This document shows, piece after piece, positions 58,314 to 64,000 of a stretch of DNA of 64,000 nt. The translations under genes were made by a program, and so were the position numbers. Within the stretch, counting starts at the first letter, position 1; the number at the start of each line of letters is the position of its first letter. The notes below the pieces were generated by a model. It did no database searches. It was not told the origin of the DNA and saw only the letters and a list, made by a program, of their open reading frames with translations. Location of the stretch: assembly GCA_050949705.1 (NCBI GenBank), contig JBMNGG010000018.1, positions 1 through 64,000 of the forward strand. Reading direction: 5' to 3'. This stretch comes from JBMNGG01 sp050949705 (GTDB taxonomy: Bacteria; Bacillota; Thermosediminibacteria; Thermosediminibacterales; Tepidanaerobacteraceae).

Positions 58314-59759
58314 TCATTTTATAACTTGTATTTCCCCACTTGCTGTAATACCCTGACAGTAGCCCTTATTTTTTAAGATCTCTTTAAGTATTTGGATATG
58401 GTCATTTTCGATGATTTCACCAGGCATTACGAGAGGTATTCCAGGTGGATATGGTACTATGGCTCCACCGCAAATCCTTCCTTTAGAAGCTTTTAATGGA
58501 ACTTTTTCTTTTTTTGAATTAAATGCTTCCCTTGGATCTAAAGCCTTTTTGGGAATTTCATCTAATACATAATATAAGCAGCTTTTTTGAATTGAAATCC
58601 TTTGCTTAAAATTTGATAATGCTTTTATAAGCCGGCTAATATCTTCTTTTGTATTATGAAAAGAGATAAGGAAATATATATTGCACAAATCTGCATATTC
58701 AGCATATATATTAAACTTGTATCTAAGGATTCTTTCCACTTCATATCCCGTATATCCTGCCCGGGAAACATTAATCATTAGTCTTGTCAAATCTACGTCA
58801 TAAATACCTCTATGACCACACAATTCAGACCCTACGCAATAAAAAGCTGTTATCTTATTTATATATTTACGAGCAGTACAAGCAAGTTTCAATGCCCTTT
58901 TTACTAATTTTTCACCATTTAATTCCACTTGAGCACGGGCTTTATCTAGTGACGCCATCAAGATATATGATGGGCTGCTGGATGTAACAAGTGAAATATA
59001 ATCTTTCAATCGGTTCCTGTCAATTTTTGGCCCTTTTATATGAAGCCATGCACTTTGAGTAAATGATGAAAGGGTTTTGTGAGGACTTTGAACCCAGGCA
59101 TCGGCATATTTTTCAGCCCCTTTTGGCAAAAGAGGGCTAAACCGAAAATGTGCTCCATGAGCTTCGTCAACTAATAAAACTATGTCTTTATCTTTAATTA
59201 TTTTTGAAATTCCCTTTATATCAGGGCAAAACCCCTGGTAAACAGGATTGGTTATCAGCACTGCTTTTATTCCTGGGTTTTGCTCTATATGCCTTGCGAT
59301 AATTTTAGGTGTTACCTGTGTATACACCCCAAGTTCCTCATCTATTTCAGGCATAACATATACCGGACGAGCACCTGTCAAGATCAGACCTGATAATATA
59401 CTTTTATGACAAGATCGGGGCACTAAAACCTGATCACCTGGATATAAGACTGCTCCCATCATAGCAATGACTCCAGATGTAGTCCCATTTACTAAAAAAT
59501 ATGACTGGTCTGCTCCATAAAGGCTGGCAAGCTTTTGCTGGGCTTTTTTTATAACACCTTTTGCTTGATGTAAATCATCAAGGTCGGGTAATTCTGTAAC
59601 ATCCCATTTATAAAGATTCTCCTTAAATATTTTAAAAAAGCCTTGCTCCTCTCTTGCCTTATGACCAGGCATATGAAACCTTACAGAGTTTTTATCAGCA
59701 TACTTTTTCAGTGCATTAACCAGAGGCATATGTGCTTTTTTATCCGCCTTTTTATTCAA
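58314..59759 (-). CDS. Orn/Lys/Arg decarboxylase family protein (YaaO type)
   Basis: About 481 residues, PLP-dependent fold type I, probably a basic amino acid decarboxylase for polyamine synthesis. N-terminal SVRFHMPGHK is the family hallmark. FLVNGTTSGVIAMMGA binds the PLP phosphate, VDEAHGAHFRF carries the Asp-His pair, and QSPHKTLSSFTQSAWLHI contains the Schiff-base Lys. The C-terminal domain has PYPPGIPLVMPGEII. Start: a TTG at 59759 has GGGGAGA 7 bases upstream and gives the usual N-terminus. The frame extends to a GTG at 59813 with a poor site. It is the shorter, YaaO-like form without the N-terminal response-regulator domain. Confidence 0.92.
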   Translation of the reverse strand: MNKKADKKAHMPLVNALKKYADKNSVRFHMPGHKAREEQGFFKIFKENLYKWDVTELPDLDDLHQAKGVIKKAQQKLASLYGADQSYFLVNGTTSGVIAMMGAVLYPGDQVLVPRSCHKSILSGLILTGARPVYVMPEIDEELGVYTQVTPKIIARHIEQNPGIKAVLITNPVYQGFCPDIKGISKIIKDKDIVLLVDEAHGAHFRFSPLLPKGAEKYADAWVQSPHKTLSSFTQSAWLHIKGPKIDRNRLKDYISLVTSSSPSYILMASLDKARAQVELNGEKLVKRALKLACTARKYINKITAFYCVGSELCGHRGIYDVDLTRLMINVSRAGYTGYEVERILRYKFNIYAEYADLCNIYFLISFHNTKEDISRLIKALSNFKQRISIQKSCLYYVLDEIPKKALDPREAFNSKKEKVPLKASKGRICGGAIVPYPPGIPLVMPGEIIENDHIQILKEILKNKGYCQGITASGEIQVIK

Positions 59760-59903
59760 GTTAATATCTCCCCGTATATTCTTAAGCAAATTTCCACAAC
59801 TTGCTAATGACACTTCTCTTTGACAGGAAAAAATAACTTAATATATCATCTGATTAGACATAAAAATTTTAATAATGAGGCATCCTACCCATGAGGTGAT
59901 ATT

Positions 59904-60140
59904 ATGGATTTTGAATGCCCCCTTTGTAATGCTCTAATCGATGTCAATGAAAACTGTCCCAAATGCAAAAAACCAATGGAAGACAAGGGACGTGTAGAAG
60001 ACTACTTTGACCCTTATAATCCATATCTAGACAGAGAACTTGTTAGTATGGGAGAACCGCCCCATCAGTGTATTCATTTATTTAGCTGTCCTGATTGCGG
60101 TTATGACAGTCGAATGGTAGTAAACCAAGTACCTGTTTAA
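59904..60140 (+). CDS. Small zinc-ribbon protein
   Basis: 78 residues, unrecognised family. Three CxxC pairs (CPLC at 5-8, CPKC at 18-21 and CPDC near residue 66) indicate one or two zinc ribbons. Between them is an acidic/aromatic stretch DYFDPYNPYLDREL. GAGGTGA precedes the ATG. It is on the plus strand, convergent with gyrA, and the two stop codons overlap within TTTAA at 60136-60140. Conserved length and a good ribosome site suggest a real gene. Confidence 0.7.
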   Translation: MDFECPLCNALIDVNENCPKCKKPMEDKGRVEDYFDPYNPYLDRELVSMGEPPHQCIHLFSCPDCGYDSRMVVNQVPV

Positions 60141-62569
60141 TCATCATCTTCTATTACAACAGCCAATGACACTAAAAGATCTTTTTCATCAAGTTTTATA
60201 AGTGTTACACCTAAGGTATTCCGACTCATCTTAGATATTTCAGATGCTAACATACGGATAATAACACCTGAACCGGTAGATAACATCACTTCATCGCTTT
60301 CTCCAACTACACGAATACCTGCTACAGGTCCAGTTTTTTCTGTAACTTTCTGGATTATTACACCTTTTCCGCCTCTGCCCTGAGATCTAAATTCTTTTTC
60401 ATCTGTGCGTTTACCGAAACCCTTTTCCGTTACAACAAGGACATCTTGGCCTTTCTGAACAATATCCATGGAGACTACTCTGTCACCATTTCGAAGGTCT
60501 ATGCCTTTGACACCAATAGCTGTGCGGCCCACAGAGCTTACGTCATCTACACCGAATCTAATACTCATACCTTGATGTGTGCCTAGTATGAGCTCATCTC
60601 CTCTATCAACTAATCTGACACCTACCAATTCATCATTATCTCTCAGGGTTATAGCGATAAGTCCGGTTTTTCTGAGACTTTTATACTCTGAAAGCAATGT
60701 CTTTTTCACAGTGCCATTTCTTGTCGCAAATAATAAATAACGAGCTTCATCAAAATCTTTAATGGTAATCATAGCATTGACTGATTCTCTAGGCTCTAAG
60801 GGCAATAAGTTAACAATAGCCGTTCCTCGAGCTGTACGTCCGGATTCCGGAATTTCGTAAGCCTTTAGCCTATAAACATTGCCTTTATCTGTGAAAAACA
60901 TAACTACATGATGTGTAGTTCCTATAAAGATACGCTCTACAAAGTCTTCATCTCGGGTGGTTATACCTAATACTCCCCTGCCCCCTCTTCGCTGACTGCG
61001 GTAAGTGGATAAAGGAAGCCTCTTTATATACCCAAAATGAGTTTGAGTAATAACTATATCTTCTTCAACGATCAAATCTTCAATATCTAAATCACCAGTA
61101 TCGTTTACTATACGTGTGCGGCGCTCATCACCGTATTTCTCCTTAATTTTAATAATTTCTTCTCTGATAATTGCCAGAACCAGTTTTTCATCTGATAGCA
61201 CTTTTTTGTAGTAATCTATCTTTTTTAGAAGTTCATTATATTCCTCTTCAATTTTATCACGTTCTAGAGCTGTTAGGCGTCTTAGCCTCATATCTAAAAT
61301 AACTTGGGCTTGCTTTTCGGAAAGGTTGAAAGCTTGCATTAACCTTTCCTTTGCAGTGTTATCATCTCTTGACCCTCTTATAATAGCAATAACTTCATCA
61401 ATATGGTCTAAAGCGATCTTGAGTCCTTCTAAAACGTGAACTCTTTCCTCAGCTCTAGCTAAATCGTATTTAGTTCTTCGAATAATTACATCTTTCTGAT
61501 GCTCAAGATAATAGTAAATTAAATCCCTAAGATTTAAAACCCTGGGCTTATTATCTACAAGTGCTAACATGATTGCTCCAAATGTGCTTTGCAGTTGAGT
61601 GTGTTTGTATAATTGGTTTAATATTACTTGTGCATTTGCATCTCTCTTTAAATCTATAACAACACGAATTCCATTGCGGTCACTTTCATCCCTTAGGTCT
61701 GAAATACCTTCTATTCTTTTATCCCTAACGAGTTCAGCGATTTTTTCAACCATACGGGCCTTGTTTACCATATAAGGTATTTCGGTTACTACAATACGCT
61801 GTCGGGACGAATCAATAGCCTCAATTGTAGCCTTCGCCCGCACTACTATAGATCCCCTTCCGGTTCTATACATATCTTTGATACCGTCAAAACCGTTTAT
61901 TATCGCGCCTGTGGGAAAATCAGGTCCTTTTATAACCTCCATTAGATCATCCGGAGTAACCTCAGGGTTGTCAATCATCATTACAACACCGTCAATTACT
62001 TCCGAAAGATTATGGGGTGGTATATTTGTTGCCATTCCTACAGCTATACCCGAGGATCCGTTTACTAATAGATTTGGAAACCTTGATGGTAATACATTGG
62101 GCTCTTTTTTAGACTCATCAAAATTTGGTACAAAATCTACCGTATCTTTGTTTAAGTCAGAAAGCATTTCCAGAGCAATTCTAGTCATTCGGGCTTCCGT
62201 ATACCTCATAGCAGCCGGAGGGTCTCCATCTACTGAACCAAAGTTGCCGTGTCCATCTACCAGCATGTTCCTCATGGAAAAGTCCTGTGCTAAACGGACC
62301 ATAGCATCATATATTGCCGCATCTCCATGGGGGTGATAGTTTCCCATAACTTCTCCAACAATAGTAGCTGATTTTCTATGAGGCTTATCAGGTGTAAGGC
62401 CAAGCCCGTTCATTGCATAAAGAATTCTTCTATGAATGGGCTTTAACCCGTCTCTCACATCAGGAAGAGCACGGCCTACAATAACACTCATAGAATAGTC
62501 AATATAAGATTTTTTCATTTCTTCTTCGATTTTAACCGGAACAACTTTTCCTTTATGTTCATCCATCAT
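60137..62569 (-). CDS. gyrA: DNA gyrase subunit A
   Basis: Type II topoisomerase subunit that cuts and reseals DNA to introduce negative supercoils. The 810 residues have the N-terminal SYIDYSMSVIVGRALPDVRDGLKP, the quinolone-region HPHGDAAIYDAMVRLAQDFSMR and the catalytic Tyr in AAMRYTEARM (about 120). The coiled-coil arm and C-terminal beta-pinwheel follow, with the GyrA box QRRGGRG at about 525-535, confirming gyrase rather than topo IV. It starts 9 bases after gyrB. No unusual features. Confidence 0.98.
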   Translation of the reverse strand: MMDEHKGKVVPVKIEEEMKKSYIDYSMSVIVGRALPDVRDGLKPIHRRILYAMNGLGLTPDKPHRKSATIVGEVMGNYHPHGDAAIYDAMVRLAQDFSMRNMLVDGHGNFGSVDGDPPAAMRYTEARMTRIALEMLSDLNKDTVDFVPNFDESKKEPNVLPSRFPNLLVNGSSGIAVGMATNIPPHNLSEVIDGVVMMIDNPEVTPDDLMEVIKGPDFPTGAIINGFDGIKDMYRTGRGSIVVRAKATIEAIDSSRQRIVVTEIPYMVNKARMVEKIAELVRDKRIEGISDLRDESDRNGIRVVIDLKRDANAQVILNQLYKHTQLQSTFGAIMLALVDNKPRVLNLRDLIYYYLEHQKDVIIRRTKYDLARAEERVHVLEGLKIALDHIDEVIAIIRGSRDDNTAKERLMQAFNLSEKQAQVILDMRLRRLTALERDKIEEEYNELLKKIDYYKKVLSDEKLVLAIIREEIIKIKEKYGDERRTRIVNDTGDLDIEDLIVEEDIVITQTHFGYIKRLPLSTYRSQRRGGRGVLGITTRDEDFVERIFIGTTHHVVMFFTDKGNVYRLKAYEIPESGRTARGTAIVNLLPLEPRESVNAMITIKDFDEARYLLFATRNGTVKKTLLSEYKSLRKTGLIAITLRDNDELVGVRLVDRGDELILGTHQGMSIRFGVDDVSSVGRTAIGVKGIDLRNGDRVVSMDIVQKGQDVLVVTEKGFGKRTDEKEFRSQGRGGKGVIIQKVTEKTGPVAGIRVVGESDEVMLSTGSGVIIRMLASEISKMSRNTLGVTLIKLDEKDLLVSLAVVIEDDD

Positions 62570-62578
62570 TTATCCCCC

Positions 62579-64000
62579 CTATATATCAAGATTCTGGACT
62601 TCGGCAGCATGTTCAAAAATGAAGTTCCTTCTAGGCTGCACCTTGTCACCCATGAGTATTGTGAAAATTTCATCAGCTTCTACTGCATCTTCTATATTTA
62701 CTTTTAAAATCGTACGATTTTCGGGATTCATAGTAGTTTCCCAAAGCTGTTCTGCTACCATTTCTCCAAGACCTTTAAATCTTTTTATTTCAGCCTTTTC
62801 TCTCTTGTTTCCAAGACTCTCCAATGCATTTTCCAGCTCTTTATCGTCAAAAGCGTATATACTTTTCTTTCCTAAAACCACTCTATAAAGAGGTGGTTGT
62901 GCTATGTACACCTTACCCTCTTCTACTAGTGGCTTCATATATCTATAGAAAAAGGTTAAAAGTAAAGTACGTATATGAGCTCCGTCCACATCAGCATCAG
63001 CCATAATGACTATTTTGTGATATCTAAGCTTTTCAATGTCAAATTCTTCTCCTATACCTGTACCTAAAGCTGTTATTATTGAACGAATTTCCTCACTGTT
63101 TAATATTCTGTCAAGCCTTGCTTTTTCTACATTTAATATCTTGCCCCGAAGTGGCAAGATTGCCTGAATATTAGGATCTCGACCAAGTTTTGCCGAGCCT
63201 CCGGCAGAATTACCTTCCACCAAATACAATTCACAAAGTCTTGGATCCCTTTCACGGCAATCTGCAAGTTTACCGGGCAAAGCAGTGCGTTCAAGAGCGC
63301 TTTTCCGTCGAGTAAGTTCCCTAGCCTTTCGAGCAGCTTCCCGTGCACGGGCAGCACCAATAGCCTTTTCCATTATTACCTTGGCAATTGAGGGATTCTC
63401 CTCTAAAAAGCTAGAAATACCTTCCCCTACTGTAGAATCCACTATTCCCCGCATTTCACTGTTGCCAAGCTTTGTCTTTGTTTGTCCTTCAAATTGAGGA
63501 TTTGTAAGTTTCACACTTATCACAGCCGTGAGCCCTTCTCTTACATCCTCACCGGAAAGATTTGATTCCTGCTCTTTTAAAATATTCATCTTTCTTACAT
63601 AATCATTAAATGTGCGAGTAAGGGCAGTGCGAAATCCACTTAAGTGTGTTCCTCCTTCATGTGTATTTATGTTATTGGCAAAAGACATAACTGATTCTTG
63701 GTATGAATCGTTGTATTGCATGGCAACCTCTACTTGCATATCATCACGGGCAGCCGTCATATAAATAGGTTCCTCGTGTAACACATCTTTTTTTCTGTTT
63801 AGATACTTAACAAAAGATACAATACCACCATCATAGTGAAAAGTATTTGATTTGTCAGACCGCTTATCAACAAGCTCTATCTTTATTCCTTTATTTAAAA
63901 AGGCTTGTTCTCTAAGCCTTTGAGTTAATATATCAGCTGAAAACTCCACTTCTTCAAAAATAGTATCATCAGGCAAAAAGGTGATTTTCGTTCCGCTATC
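62579..64000 (-). CDS. gyrB: DNA gyrase subunit B (5' end beyond window)
   Basis: ATPase subunit of gyrase. The 474 visible codons cover the end of the GHKL/transducer domain (HEGGTHLSGFRTALTR near the left of the fragment, ISVKLTNPQFEGQTKTKLGN). They continue through the TOPRIM domain (LYLVEGNSAGGSAKLGRDP, MADADVDGAHIRTLLLTFFYR) and end with the C-terminal KRFKGLGEMVAEQLWETTMNPE. The frame is open to the window edge, so the N-terminal ~165 residues and the start lie beyond 64000. It precedes gyrA by 9 bases. Its position implies recF-dnaN-dnaA further to the right. Confidence 0.98.
   Translation of the reverse strand, partial: DSGTKITFLPDDTIFEEVEFSADILTQRLREQAFLNKGIKIELVDKRSDKSNTFHYDGGIVSFVKYLNRKKDVLHEEPIYMTAARDDMQVEVAMQYNDSYQESVMSFANNINTHEGGTHLSGFRTALTRTFNDYVRKMNILKEQESNLSGEDVREGLTAVISVKLTNPQFEGQTKTKLGNSEMRGIVDSTVGEGISSFLEENPSIAKVIMEKAIGAARAREAARKARELTRRKSALERTALPGKLADCRERDPRLCELYLVEGNSAGGSAKLGRDPNIQAILPLRGKILNVEKARLDRILNSEEIRSIITALGTGIGEEFDIEKLRYHKIVIMADADVDGAHIRTLLLTFFYRYMKPLVEEGKVYIAQPPLYRVVLGKKSIYAFDDKELENALESLGNKREKAEIKRFKGLGEMVAEQLWETTMNPENRTILKVNIEDAVEADEIFTILMGDKVQPRRNFIFEHAAEVQNLDI

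Noticed and set aside
61878..62336. Plus-strand frame of 152 codons inside gyrA
   Set aside because: Antisense to the most conserved part of gyrA; composition reflects complementary codons.

Overview
The window looks like the origin-proximal part of the chromosome of a low-GC, anaerobic, spore-forming Firmicute of the class Clostridia. Thermosediminibacterales/Tepidanaerobacter-like is my best guess from the gene mix, but the genus cannot be proven from the sequence alone. Sporulation genes (spoVG, yabG, ricT, veg, a SPOCS-LysM coat-type protein, a SpoIID-like protein), indolepyruvate:ferredoxin oxidoreductase and the absence of aerobic genes support this. The right edge holds gyrA and a truncated gyrB on the minus strand, so dnaA/oriC should lie just beyond position 64000. 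Almost every gene reads leftwards, away from that origin, on the leading strand.

The backbone reproduces the conserved Bacillus-type order: gyrB-gyrA, yaaO-type decarboxylase, tmk, darA(yaaQ), yaaR, holB, ricT(yaaT), trmN6, rsmI, abrB, metG, tatD, rsmA, yabG, veg, ispE, purR, spoVG, glmU, prs, ctc, pth. Non-backbone blocks interrupt it. (1) 46.5-54.2 kb: an NHL-repeat lipoprotein, then a sigma-54 activator with an unusual Rossmann-type N-terminus, followed by a -24/-12 promoter and an FAD amine oxidase / DapA / Na+-solute symporter operon. (2) 40.1-42.95 kb: a NurA-HerA DNA end-processing pair. (3) 32.4-39.9 kb: a Crp-family regulator, a BMP-type nucleoside ABC importer, an Lpd-like flavoprotein without the redox disulfide, and a nucleoside phosphorylase. 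(4) 25.5-27.9 kb: iorAB. (5) 10.4-14.2 kb: cyanophycin synthetase and cyanophycinase, for nitrogen storage and release.

Regulation visible in the DNA includes two T-box leaders (metG, with an AUG specifier, and proC), a consensus vegetative promoter for veg, a sigma-H-like promoter before spoVG, a sigma-54 promoter with tandem upstream sites, many intrinsic terminators, and two compact DnaA-box clusters at 16.5 and 28.3 kb outside oriC.

Four loci (a left-edge gene, the YhiN-type flavoprotein, a glycosyltransferase and the normally essential metG) carry single-base frameshifts, several of them in homopolymers. I read most of these as probable sequencing/assembly indels rather than real pseudogenes, but that needs raw reads to settle. 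The most notable unexplained items are the SpoIID-amidase fusion in which both domains lack key catalytic residues, the disulfide-less Lpd paralogue, the sigma-54 module, the DnaA-box clusters and three long nested inverted repeats. I see no tRNA, rRNA, CRISPR array, prophage or intact insertion sequence.
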